Source of the DNA: Brugia malayi
Taxonomy: Eukaryota; Nematoda; Chromadorea; Rhabditida; Onchocercidae
NCBI RefSeq assembly: GCF_000002995.4
Contig: NW_025062290.1
Coordinates: 1 to 64,000 of the forward strand
Direction of reading: 5' to 3'
DNA: 64,000 nt
The notes beneath the pieces are model-generated. The model was not told the DNA's origin and did no database searches. It saw only the letters and a program-made list of their open reading frames with translations. A program made the position numbers and the translations under genes. This document shows positions 28,452 to 39,158 of the stretch, piece by piece. Within the stretch, counting starts at the first letter, position 1. Every line of letters begins with the position of its first letter.

Positions 28452-28504
28452 AAAACTAACAAAGATAATATTTAATAAAGCTAAATATTATCTTTGTTAG
28501 TTTT
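28452..28504. repeat. Perfect 23-bp inverted repeat (hairpin, 7-nt loop)
   Basis: Arms 28,452-28,474 and 28,482-28,504 are exact reverse complements with a 7-base loop (28,475-28,481). It lies right at the 3' side of the last recognisable exon of the decayed MFS transporter. It has no T-run typical of a terminator and no visible target duplication, so it could be a very short palindromic element, a structured 3' end, or a chance product of local inverted duplication. Confidence 0.9.
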
Positions 28505-30302
28505 GTTCGTGAAAAACCAATCCACTGGACACAAAGCCACCAACTGTTGGTCCAAAAAATGATCTGAAAAGGTGGTTTGGTTCAGAAGGGATATTTTCAT
28601 CATTTCGTTATCCTTCATCAAAAATATGTGGTACTATTTACCTACCCGAAGGAATAGGCAGACTGAAATAAACCTGACGTTTGTAACTATTTACCGTATC
28701 CGTATTCGCTGTAATGAAGTTTTTACACTGAAAACATTTTCGAAATTTAAATTGGAAATCGAAAGTTTTCTCAAAGCTGAAATATGCGTGTACCTAAATA
28801 CACTAGAGCTACAATTGATCCAGAAAAATTCGACAATCAGAATAAATTTAAGAAACTTTGCTCCTATTTACTAATATGTTAATTTGACGATAAAACTAAG
28901 ATTGATAAAGTCTTTAATTGAAATGATAATTTACTATAATGTATCAATCGATATTTGAAAAGTCGGAATATATAAAGCACTAGTAGTAAGACCAAATATA
29001 TCTAATGCAACTTCTATCCATCCTAAGTTCCTGCAAGACATGAAATTGTGCTAATATGAAATAAGCGAAATCTTTCGAAAGAAAAAAAAAGATTTTATGA
29101 TATATAGCATTTTCCTCAGTTCTCAGAATTATCAAGTAAAAGATATCCGAGTTAGCTTGTAATAATGACAAAATGACGTAGAAAGATATTTATTATTTGT
29201 AAATAGAATAATTACTAAATGAATATAGCAGCAATAATTTGAATAAATCGTTATTTCATGTATTATATTAGTCTTAAAATCAGAGATCTAATAGAATTGT
29301 GGTCTAATTGACTATTTGCTCTGCCGATATCTCGAACTTCAAGAAAATACATTATTTATAGTTTACACTTACTTCTCGGTATTCAGAAAAGGTGATGGAC
29401 TAATGATTATCATACTAATCACTACTGCTATAATGCCAAACATTATAATTGCCTTGCTGCAGTTAAATTTATCGATAATTATGCTCCAGAAAGGTGCTGT
29501 TATCGTATAAATTTCATCAAATAGTAAGAACATTAGGCCAATAATGGATGGCTAAGTTTGAACTGTAAAATAAGTTTGGCTATCCTTTGACTATTTGAAA
29601 AGAAAGTGAAGTATCAGTTTTGCAAGTTTATACGGTTCTACTCAAAGACGTACATGAATTAGACTGATCTATGATGGATTCTTTTTTGAGGTCATTTTAA
29701 ATTTTATGAGAGATCAGTAAAAACGGATAAATTATCTACTTGAAAAAGATATGACAGACAATTAGAAGAACTGAGATATTACAAAGGAAAGTAATGAATC
29801 TGTATTTGTCTTTCAACAATGCTGAAGAAATGGCCAAAAAGACATACAGATGTTTAGTGATCTGCTAAGGTTGGATCGAGAAAAGACAATGATATTGCGC
29901 ACATAAGCACTGCATGAATCATAATCCATAATAGTGGTGTCTTCAACATACCTAACATGCTTTACCGTCCATTACTTTGATCATTCTATGAAATATGATG
30001 GCTCTATCTAATCTATTATGGAATACATTCATTCAATTTTAATTTATTTAACTAATAAATATCATCAACAAAAATGATAATTTGATTTCATTAATAAATT
30101 TTAATTGAATGATAGCAAAAAAAAAAAAAAAAAAAAAATTACACCATCCATATTTTCGACCAAAAAATTTGCTAGTAATCCAAGAAAGAATAAAATAATT
30201 CCTAACACAATGAATGGCAACTTGAAACCCAATTTCATATAGTACACCACCAAGTAAAGGTCCTGCGGTACTGCCAAGACTGACGAATGTTTCCAGCACA
30301 CC
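28497..30302 (-). pseudogene. MFS transporter (SLC18B1-like), decayed, introns retained
   Basis: Major-facilitator membrane transporter; substrate unknown. Minus-strand exons: 30,302-30,145 (GSTAGPLLGGVLYEIGF, then KLPFIVLGIILFFLGLLANF), 29,951-29,848 (SLSFLDPTLADH), 29,562-29,373 (GLMFLLFDEIYTITAPFW, DKFNCSKA), 29,030-28,935 (NLGWIEVALDIFGLTTSAL) and 28,563-28,497 (SFFGPTVGGFVSSGLVF). Order and spacing fit the SLC18B1/VMAT-like MFS fold, where FLDPTL and GPxxGGxLYE are familiar motifs. Breaks: an extra base in the GGG/TTT run of the first exon (~30,225), a TAA at 29,856-29,854 in the second, and a missing base near 29,551 at the start of the third. N-terminal exons are absent; retroelements occupy the space upstream. 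An unprocessed pseudogene is the best reading, though homopolymer errors could explain two of the three lesions. Confidence 0.7.
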
Positions 30303-30377
30303 CTAAAAATTAAGTGAAAATTTCACCATTTTATATGTCTGAGTATCATACATCCACGAAGTGTGAATAATGAACGG
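30206..30377. repeat. Left copy of a ~172-bp direct repeat (MFS exon + intron)
   Basis: This block and 30,904-31,074 are ~95% alike over their whole length. Each contains the 5' half of the MFS exon, its acceptor and adjoining intron sequence. Together they bracket a 526-bp BEL env fragment. This copy is the one continuous with the rest of the exon. Confidence 0.9.
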
Positions 30378-30903
30378 ATCTTTAGTTAGAAATTGAGTGT
30401 GTGGTGCTTCTATAGGGAGAGTAATGATGTTAGTTTGATTTGAATTTCGTTTTGAAGTATTACAAAGGAGAGATTGAACTAATTTAAATTTCCATTTAAT
30501 AATAACTAAAATAGTTAAAAATTTCACGATAATTATACAGATAAAAATCAATTTCCAATTTGTTATCACGTTTTCAAATTCTTCTTCTATCGGCAGAATA
30601 ATTTCATTGAATTCCCTTTCCATTTGTTTGATAATTTCTTCTCCTTCTCAGAGATTTCTTGCCAAAAGAGTCATCCTTCATTTGATGTGGTATTGAATTA
30701 ATTGTTTTTTGGTTTGAGTTAGGATTTCCAATTCTGCATTAATTCTCTCAATTTCAAACTTACTTATTAAATCTCCTTTGAATTCGATATTTTCGATTGT
30801 TGATTGTTCTGATTTGCAAGGAGCCACCATCAAATTTCCGTTAATTCTTTTAGCTATCACATCGTTTCTTTGAAGTATTAGTTTCGTGGCAAGGGTAGGA
30901 TAG
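30378..30903 (-). mobile_element. BEL/Pao env fragment inside a duplicated exon
   Basis: Minus-strand env C-terminal sequence corresponding to about 43,665-44,190 of the plus-strand element: the KRINGNLMVAPCKSEQ region, a helical segment, the membrane segment (near 30,500-30,560) and part of the tail. It has no LTR. It is flanked by the two copies of the MFS-exon repeat rather than by a short target-site duplication. The frame is interrupted near 30,650. Confidence 0.85.
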
Positions 30904-31074
30904 CACAATGAATGGCAACTTGAAACCCAATTCATACAGTACACCACCAAATAAAGGTCCTGCGGTACTGCCAAGACTGACGAATGTTTCCAGCACACCC
31001 TAAAAATTAAGTGAAAATTTCACCATTTTATATGTCTGAGTATCATACATCCACGAAGTGTGAATAACGAACGG
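30904..31074. repeat. Right copy of the MFS exon/intron direct repeat
   Basis: Second copy of the block at 30,206-30,377. It carries an incomplete MFS exon start (30,904-31,000) and the same intron sequence leading into the 45-bp minisatellite. The exon copy is truncated at 30,904 by the env fragment. Confidence 0.9.
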
Positions 31075-31080
31075 TCTGAC

Positions 31081-31871
31081 CATCATGCATGTATGAATTG
31101 TTATTCACGATTGCATGTGTCTGAGTATCATACACATGAATTGTTAACCACGATTGTATATGTCTGAGCATCATGCATACATGAATTGTAAATCACCATT
31201 GTACATGTCTGAGTATCATACATCCACGAAGTGTGAATAACGGTCTATGTATCACACATCCATGATTTGTTAATCACGATTGCATATGTTTGAGTATCAA
31301 AAATCCATGAAATGTGAATCACGATTGCATATGTTGAGTATCATAAATCCATGAAATGTGAATCACGATTGTATATGTCTGAGTATCATAAATCCATGAA
31401 ATGTGAATCACGATTGTATATGTCTGAGTATCATAAATCCATGAAATGTGAATCACGATTGTATATGTCTGAGTATCATAAATCCATGAAATGTGAATCA
31501 CGATTGTATATGTCTGAGTATCATAAATCCATGAAATGTGAATCACGATTGTATATGTCTGAGTATCATAAATCCATGAAATGTGAATCACGATTGTATA
31601 TGTCTGAGTATCATATATACATGAATTGTTAATCATGATTATATATGTCTGAGAATTATACATCCATGTATTATGAATCACGATTATAAACGCCTGAGAA
31701 TCATGCATCCATGAATTGTGAATAACGATTGTATATATCTGAGTATCATACATACATGAATTGTGATTGTATATGTCCGAGTATCATGCATCCATGATTT
31801 GTGAATAACGGTCTGAGTATCATATATACATGAATTGCTAATCATGATTGTATATATCTGAGTATCATGCA
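31081..31871. repeat. 45-bp minisatellite
   Basis: About 17 tandem copies of a 45-bp unit. The central copies, roughly 31,335-31,605, are essentially perfect; those on either side are diverged and vary in length. The same unit start is visible in the MFS intron next to the exon, so the array grew from intron sequence. As 45 is a multiple of three, open frames appear on both strands (31,351-31,632 plus, 31,319-31,753 minus); I do not regard them as genes. The array is cut at 31,872 by an LTR. Confidence 0.95.
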
Positions 31872-32391
31872 TGTTGTGAAAGATTTGTCTGGTTGATATT
31901 CGAATAGTTGCAATACAGTAGATAGATTAATAAACCTTTATTTTTGAAAACGTAGTAATAATAAACCGAGCTGAGCAATAAAAAGAGAAAAGAAATTTAT
32001 AATAAAGATGATCGGAAGAATTGAATTCGGTTAATAGAGTAGTAATCGACAATAATGACAATGCATTCTTTTTGTATATTAGAATTGAATTTATATGAGT
32101 GAGGATTGGGCGTGTCTAAGATAAAAATCATATGTGTGAAGAATTCGATGTAAAATGAAAGCTAACTTCAATTTTACATAAAAGTCATATGTGTGAAGAA
32201 TTGGAAGTGTTTACAACGAAGAGATTAAAATGAAAGCTAATTTCAATTTTACAGAAAAAATTACATGCATGAAGAATTGGAGGTGTTCATGTGTGAATAC
32301 CGTAGGATTGTTCACAATTAAAAAAAAGGAGAGATGATTTATGATACTATGAAATTGGTTAGAAGTTTTCGCGAAATTATAATTCGCGACA
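31872..32391 (-). repeat. BEL/Pao 3' LTR of the minus-strand copy
   Basis: A ~520-bp LTR in reverse orientation. Its right edge (32,391) carries the palindromic terminus, and its left edge (31,872, tgttgtgaaag) matches the reverse complement of the end of the 5' LTR at 37,272. Longer than the 406-bp LTR at 36,867 because of an internally repeated ~65-bp segment around 32,150-32,290. Inserted into the minisatellite. Confidence 0.85.
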
Positions 32392-35300
32392 CTCCCAAAG
32401 GGGGTGAGAAATTATTTTTTAAGATGTAATTTGAGAGATTGATTTGAGCTAAATGTATGGAGTTTAATGGATGGGATTTCATTCTCTCTTAGTTAGGAAT
32501 TGAGTATGTGGTGATTCTATATGGAGAGCAATGATATAGCTTGATTTGAACTTCGTTTTGGAGTATTACAGAAAAAGGATTGAACTAATTAAATTTCCAT
32601 TTAAGAATAATTAAAATAGTTAATATCGTCACGATAATTATACAAACAGAAATCAATTTCAATGTGTTATCACGTTTTCAAATTCTTCTTCTATCGGTAG
32701 AACAATTTCGTTGAATTTCCTTTCCATTTGTTCGATAATTTCTTCTCCTTCTTCAGAAATTTTTATTAAATCTCCTTTGAATACGATGTTTTCGATTGTC
32801 GGTCGTTCTGATTTACAAGGAGCCACCATCAAATTCTCGTTAATCCTTTTAGCTATCACATCGTTTCTTTGAAGTATTAGTTTCGCCTTTCCATCGTATA
32901 GAAGAATTTCTCATTGGGTTAATATGAAGTTTGATGTTGATTAACAGTTGACTTCTAACCATTCATAGGAGTATTGTATTTCTTTATTCATTATCCATTG
33001 ATTAGGAGAAGATTGAATTAGTCCAATTCCATTCATTTGTTTTCGAACATTTAAATATCTGTTACATCGGCTGTAGTTTGCAAATTTTAGCACTTCTTGT
33101 TCGTCGAGCAATGGGTTCTTCCGGTTTATCTTCCACCTTTTCTTCTTTATCTTCAGTAGCATCTATTTCCATAGGATAAAGCATATTTATTGATCGATCG
33201 ATTTGTTTTCGATTGTCGGTCATTCTGATTTGCAAGGAGCCACCATCAAATTTCTGTTAATTCTTTTAGCTATCACATCGTTTCTTTGAAGTATTAGTTT
33301 CGTGGCAAGGGTAGGATTGCTGATTGACAACCATTTGATTAACAGTAATAAGTTATTCCTGTTTTGGCAACTTCTTTGCTGTGTTTCTTTGAGTTGTTGA
33401 ATGAATTCTTGTCTTAATGAATCGAAGAGGTATTGAAGCTTTACGTTTTCAGGATCGAACCTTTTATCAGGAGACTTTCCATCAACAATAGTTTATTGTT
33501 ACTTTTCATTTGAATGTTGTAGTAGAGTTTGAGTCATCTTCAACATCTACTTCAATAACTATATCGCCTTGCATTAAAAGTGGAGAGGTGAATCTACAAT
33601 TTTGGTGTTTAATATAGGGGTTTTCATTAATTATAAGCGATGCCTGTAGCTCGTCGATGATGAAGTGTTTGTTATACTTTGTAGCTTTGAATCTTTTGAT
33701 CTTTCGATACAGACAATGATTGGTTGTATCGTTGCCAGTATTTGTTATACATTCCCCGTGTCAAACAATCCTTTATATCGTCAAGTTAGAGACTAACCCT
33801 CTTCCATCGTATAGGAGAATTTCTCATTGGTTAATATGAAGTTTGATGTTGATTAACAGTTGACTTCTAACCATTCATAGGAGTATTGTATTTCTTTATT
33901 CATTATCCATTGATTAGGAGAAGATTGAATTAGTCCAATTCCATTCATTTGTTTTCGAACATTTAAATATCTGCAGAATTGTGAGGAAGTTGCAGTAGTA
34001 GACGTATGATCTGATACTACCGATAGTGATATTCTAAGAAAAGCTTTCGTGCATACAGTCCGTGTAATGTTGCTACATTTATAGCTGGTATACTTACATG
34101 CGTGTGTGTGTGTACAATCCACTTTGTGATATGTAGGATTTTTTTGTTAATAATTTCTTCACAATTCCATTTTTCAGGAATATTAAAAGGGCACTCCAGT
34201 AATTCAATTACAGCTGTTGTTTGCTAATACTTGTCGTGTTACTAACAATATCATTGTTATTAATGATAGAGTATTTATCAAAAGATTAGACTTGTCTTTT
34301 GCATCGACTGTAGTTTATGATTTTTTAGCACTTCTGATTCGTCGAGCAATAGGTTCTTCCACTTTTTCTTCTTTATCTTCAGTAGCATCTATTTCCATAG
34401 GATAAAGCATATTTATTGATCGATCGATTTGTTTTCCATTCGGTAATTGTATTGTTGCACTCCTTATTTTTCCATCCCATCCTCGATTAATTTTTATTAT
34501 CCTTGCCAATTTCCATACACCACGAGGTATTTCTGGTTCATTTAGTAATACTATCTCATTTTCATGTGGTACTCTTTTTTCTACTATTCTAGGTGATTTT
34601 AATTCTCTCTGTGTGCGTTCTCTAAGACTTGTAAGATATTCTTCTTTCCACAACTTCCAAAAGACATCTAATGTGGTAAGAGTGGTGGTCCAATACTTGA
34701 CTAATTTATCTTTAGTCTTTATTGTATAAGGGGTATATTCATCTTGATCACTATCATAATTTATTGGTAGATCTAATGAAGCCATAGGTGATATAAAATC
34801 AATTGGACGAATGATTCTGTAGTCGTCAAACCCTACATAAGTTAATGGACGGGTATTAAGGATTCCTTCTATTTCAGCTATTAATGTTATTAATTCTCCT
34901 TCCTTTAGAAGTTTTCTTCCTATTGCTTTTCTTAATGCCTTTTTTGTGAGTCCTATAAGTCTTTCATATACATCACCCCCCCATGGTGCTCTTGGTATAG
35001 TATTTTTCTATATCATACCTTTTGTCGCCAAAAAATTAGCGTTTTCTTCCATAATAGTTTTGAATACCAGTTGAAATTGGCTAGCATTATCGCTTAATAT
35101 TAATTTTGGATATCCACGTCGAGCGATAAATCTTCTTAAAACATGTGAAAAATTCTCGGCAGATAAATTCTCCGCCATTTCTAGATGCACTGCTCTGATA
35201 GTGAAGCACGTAAAAAGTGCTATCCATCTTTTGACTAGACCAGTATTAGATTTGACTGAAAGAGGACCCATATAATCAAGGCCGACTTGTTCGAAGGTCC

Positions 35301-36075
35301 TGGATCGTTTTACTCGTGTTTCTGGTAAACTTGGCATCGCTGGCAGTTTAAACGGTTTAGCTTTCCAGCGAATGCAATAACAGCATAGGTTTATAATTCG
35401 TTTTACAGCAGCTCTTCCTTTCGGTATCCAATATTTTCGTCTTAATTCAGATAACGTATGTGCAATACCTGCGTGATATAATTCATTATGCTTGTGTAAA
35501 ATAATAAGATCAGTAATATAATTATGATCCGGTTAATATATGGGATATTTTCTTTCGTCCATTAATTCTGAATTTTCCAGTCGGCTCCTTAATTTCCATA
35601 AGTTATCACTTTCATCTAGATATAGATTCTATTTTTCCTTTTCGTCCTCCGTTAACAATCGTGATTGGGCCTGTCTGATCAGCATAGTCTCTACTATATC
35701 GTAATCAACTTTAGTCATATATTTCTTTTTTACGGATAATGGTTCTAGCTACACTAATTTCTTTTTGCAGGTTTGTTTAATAAATCTAAAAGTCCAAACA
35801 GTTACTCGAACTAGTTTTGTCCAACTGCTGAAGCGACATACGTCAATAAATTCAATTGTATTCCTTTTAAAAGTTTGAGTCATCTTTGTCAAATTCAAAG
35901 CAATTGCTTCTACAAATTCATCATTTCCTGAATAGCGAAGTTTGCACTTTGGCCATTCAGATTTCTTGAGTTCCAACCATCGAGGTCCTTTCCACCATTG
36001 TTTACAATTTTGGAGTTTAAATGATGATACTCCTTTAGTGGCTATATCTGCTGGATTTTGATCACTTGGTATGTA
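32392..36075 (-). mobile_element. BEL/Pao mosaic derivative, copy 2 (internal region)
   Basis: From right to left: RNase H C-terminal part (from 36,075), integrase (35,750-34,320, including [12 protein letters not shown], the LSDNASQF catalytic segment and a C-terminal domain), env N and middle regions, then the same back-jump and duplicated pol/env pieces as copy 1, the env tail with membrane segment (32,660-32,860 and below), then the LTR. It is cut at 36,075 with no 5' LTR, gag or RT. Integrase is interrupted near 34,985-35,010 and at ~35,535. It is the opposite-orientation twin of 40,870-44,275 in the full element. Confidence 0.85.
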
Positions 36076-36866
36076 TTTTAAAATTATGAGAATGAAAGAA
36101 AAAATTCCTATTATATTTCAGAATCTCAAATAAATACTAATCTTAAAATACTAAAAAATATTAAAAAAATAAAATACTAAAGTAAATTGAGAAATCATTT
36201 ATTACATTACGTGTTATAATTTACTCCCTCAAATTTTTGTTAGATTCTTTCTTAAAAGAAAATTTATTTTTCCACTTCTTAAAAGAAATTAAAATCGATT
36301 AATTTTTTGTTTCAAAAAGTACTTCCATATCCAATCCGCATATTTTTACTAAAACTATTGTATTATTATAATAAATAATTTTAATGAAACGAAATGAATT
36401 AGTTTATTCTTTAGTGTTATGAACTTTCAAAAAGTGGTTTTAATAAAAAATTACCACTTCATTTTCCCTAATGTGTAAATTACTTATAATCAAATGTTTT
36501 TAAGTTATAATTGTGAATGTAAATTATGACAAAAGAATAAATTATTTTTAATTAATATACTCAATGCAATTTAAATATACTTAAATTATCGAATATGCTA
36601 ATGGGTGCTTGAGCAATCAATCACCAACTATTCGCTAACTTCTATAAGAAGTTTGTGAAAAATCCCTACCATAGTAAATATACGGTGCAATGGCCAGTAA
36701 GTCTTTCCCAAATAAATCTCGCTCGATCCACACTTAGATATTCCAATACTTTCAAAATTGAATACGGTAAACCTTTCTTTAAGCTTTTTTCTAATTCCAT
36801 TTCCACCGACAATACTGCAAAAAGAAATTTCATTTTCTATAAAGTATCTACAAATCTTTCATATAC
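36076..36866. other. AT-rich spacer between two BEL elements
   Basis: No gene recognised. It separates the cut end of the minus-strand copy from the 5' LTR of the plus-strand element. The portion after ~36,590 is less AT-rich but carries no frame I can assign. An open frame (36,655-36,990) runs into the LTR and is not coding. Confidence 0.6.
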
Positions 36867-37272
36867 TGTCGCGAATTATAATTTCGCGAAAACTTCTAAC
36901 CAATTTCATAATATCATAAATCAACTCGCCTTTCTAAATTGTAAACACTCTTATGGTATCATAAATCATCTCTTAAATTTGTCTTCTTAAGATTTATTGC
37001 TCATAAATTAGCTTTCATTTTAACCTCTTCTTCGTAAACACTTCTAACTCTTCACATGAGAATTTTATCCTATTAAACAAAAAATTTCATTATTGTTGAC
37101 TACTCTCTGTTAACCAATATCAATTCCTCCGATCTTCTTCTTTATTATAAATTTATTCTCTCTTCTTTTACTGCTCTGTTTATTAATACTACGTTTGCAA
37201 AAAATAAAGGGTTATTAATCTTCCTACTGTATTGCAATTATTCGAGTATCAACCAGAAAACCTTTCACGACA
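36867..37272 (+). repeat. 5' LTR of the BEL/Pao element
   Basis: 406 bp from TGTCGCGAA at 36,867 to CACGACA ending at 37,272. Just inside its left end is an imperfect palindrome, TCGCGAATTATAATTTCGCG. The first ~110 bp match 44,276-44,395, and the end matches the reverse of 31,872 onward. An AATAAA is present at ~37,201-37,206. The LTR would hold promoter and polyadenylation signals of the element. Confidence 0.9.
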
Positions 37273-37302
37273 AGAAATTTATTGGTGTCACGAGCCGGGA
37301 AC

Positions 37303-38585
37303 ATGTCAAGCTACATTATCGCGAGCTTTCAACCGGCAAAGGAAAGGTTAGTCAGTCTTCTTAAAGAAGTAAATCAACTGGAGATCAAATCTCCAGATCC
37401 AAGTATGACAATAGAAGAAAAAGAAGATTTTTATATAATAAGAAAAAGAGTGTTAGAAGATAAACTTCGAAGAATCCAATTATGCGTAACTACGCTTGAA
37501 TCTATCAACGATAAATGGTTCACATATACTCAACAAATCGTCACGATGAAAAGAAGAGAAGAAGAGGAAGAAAAATACAAAACAGTAACAGAAGGTGACC
37601 AAGGAATATTTCAATTATTACACGAAGGAAAGGAAGCAGTAATAACACTAACAATGCACAAGGATAAAGTCGACCAAAACTTAAAACAACTCTCAAAGGA
37701 GTTGACGAACAAACAAACAAAAGAAGAGGCAAAATTTACTCCTTCTTCAAATATTAATGTAAATATTCCTCATTTATCGCTCCCTACTTTCGATGGAAAC
37801 CCTAGACAATGGCGACAATTTTGGAGCAGTTTTAACGCAGCAGTCCACACACAAGCTATTCCAGAAATACAAAAATTGAATTACTTGTACTCATGTCTTA
37901 AAGGAAAGGCTCTACAAGCAATATCTGGATATAATATAGCTCCAGAGAATTATGAAGTTATCAGAAGACTGCTCAATGAGAAATATGGCGATCACTCAAT
38001 AGTAACAACATTACTATACAACGAACTCCAATCAATTAAACAAAATGAAAGAGAATGGATTGGAACAATTGAAAATATAAAACGAGTACTATGCCACTAG
38101 GAGAAAGCCTCGAACATTCAAATATTGAAATCTTGATCGAGAGCAAGTTACCATTATGGATATTAAATAAAATATATAAACATAAGAAGAAGGACATGCC
38201 TTGGTCAATTCTCAAACTAAGAAACTTTTTAGTCAATGTGAATGAACAGATTAGAAACTGTCAACATTTACTCACTCAACTCAATATTAAATCTACAACT
38301 ACCAAACCGGAACAAAAACAACGATACAATCCTGGAGGAACTTCAGCACTGTCGACAATAAAAGATAATCAAAATACTTCGAAAACTACAACAATGAAAA
38401 AACGACCATGTGTATTCTGCAATCAAGATCATTGGGACAGCGATTGCGTGAACTACACAACTCTCAATGCTCGTCTTAATCGTCTCAAAGTATTGAAGAA
38501 ATGTACTATTTGTCTTAGAGACAGTCATAAAGGACAGAACTGTAATGTCAAAAAACAATGTTTTTTATTGCAAAAGCTTACATAA
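37303..38585 (+). pseudogene. gag: gag of the BEL/Pao element (frameshifted)
   Basis: Structural capsid/nucleocapsid protein of the element. The first frame starts at ATG 37,303 and runs to 38,100. It has a helical, Lys/Glu-rich N-terminus and a capsid-like segment (LPTFDGNPRQWRQFWSSF), typical of the DUF1759-type gag of BEL/Pao elements. The frame then shifts near 38,091-38,100 and continues to 38,585 with two CCHC zinc knuckles, CVFCNQDHWDSDC (from ~38,410) and CTICLRDSHKGQNC (from ~38,502). A third knuckle is cut short by a second shift near 38,560. Two breaks make this copy non-functional as read. Confidence 0.85.
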
Positions 38586-38630
38586 TAGGCTTTATGTAAT
38601 AAAAGGAATTCACTTTCTTTAAACAATACA

Positions 38631-39158
38631 ATGTTTCAAAGAAATGAAGAGCAAGAAAGAATTGGACCTTCGAAACGAAAGGATTGTTCAACTTCTCTCT
38701 ACAACTCGACATTAACAACTCGATCCAAACAGACAAAGGAAACTTTACTTTTATGTAAGGAGATAAAGGTTTTTAATCCATCACAACCTCAACTACAACA
38801 AAATGCCCTTGCATTATTTGATATTGGATCACAACTCTCCTTCATCTCCAAAAAATTATCACGTCAATTAAAGTTAACCGAAACAGAAACTCAAATTATG
38901 AGAATAGCTCCATTTGGTATGAAGGAACCGAAATCATGTCCCACTGCTCGCATACAAGTAAATGTGCTAACTAACGAAAGCGAAATCGTACCACTACAAG
39001 CAAATATAATTGATTATCTAAAGAACGAACTGCAGATAGTGGAGACATCAAATGAATTTCAAATTCAAAATTTAACGAATTATTGGAAAAAACCCGACGT
39101 ATTGATTGGAGCTGACTATTTTTTCAAATTATTAGTCTACGAGAAATCAAAGAATTGA
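38631..39158 (+). pseudogene. Aspartic protease region of the BEL/Pao element
   Basis: Retroviral-type aspartic protease that would cut the element polyprotein. The active-site loop reads ALFDIGSQLSFIS (about 38,811-38,850), where most aspartic proteases have D-T/S-G; here Ile replaces Thr/Ser. The C-terminal signature VLIGADYFFKL (39,101-39,134) fits the BEL/Pao protease. The frame is separated from gag by a shift and ends at 39,158, where pol continues in another frame. The substitution in the catalytic triad suggests the copy is inactive. Confidence 0.8.

Noticed and set aside
31319..31872. Repetitive 62-144-codon ORFs in both directions
   Set aside because: Product of the 45-bp minisatellite (15-codon period).
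36655..36990. 111-codon ORF before the BEL element
   Set aside because: It runs into the LTR terminus and has no coding signature.
37283..37300. Naming the primer tRNA of the BEL element
   Set aside because: The stretch starts TGG as a primer-binding site should and resembles a glycine tRNA end, but it differs by several positions, so no tRNA is assigned.
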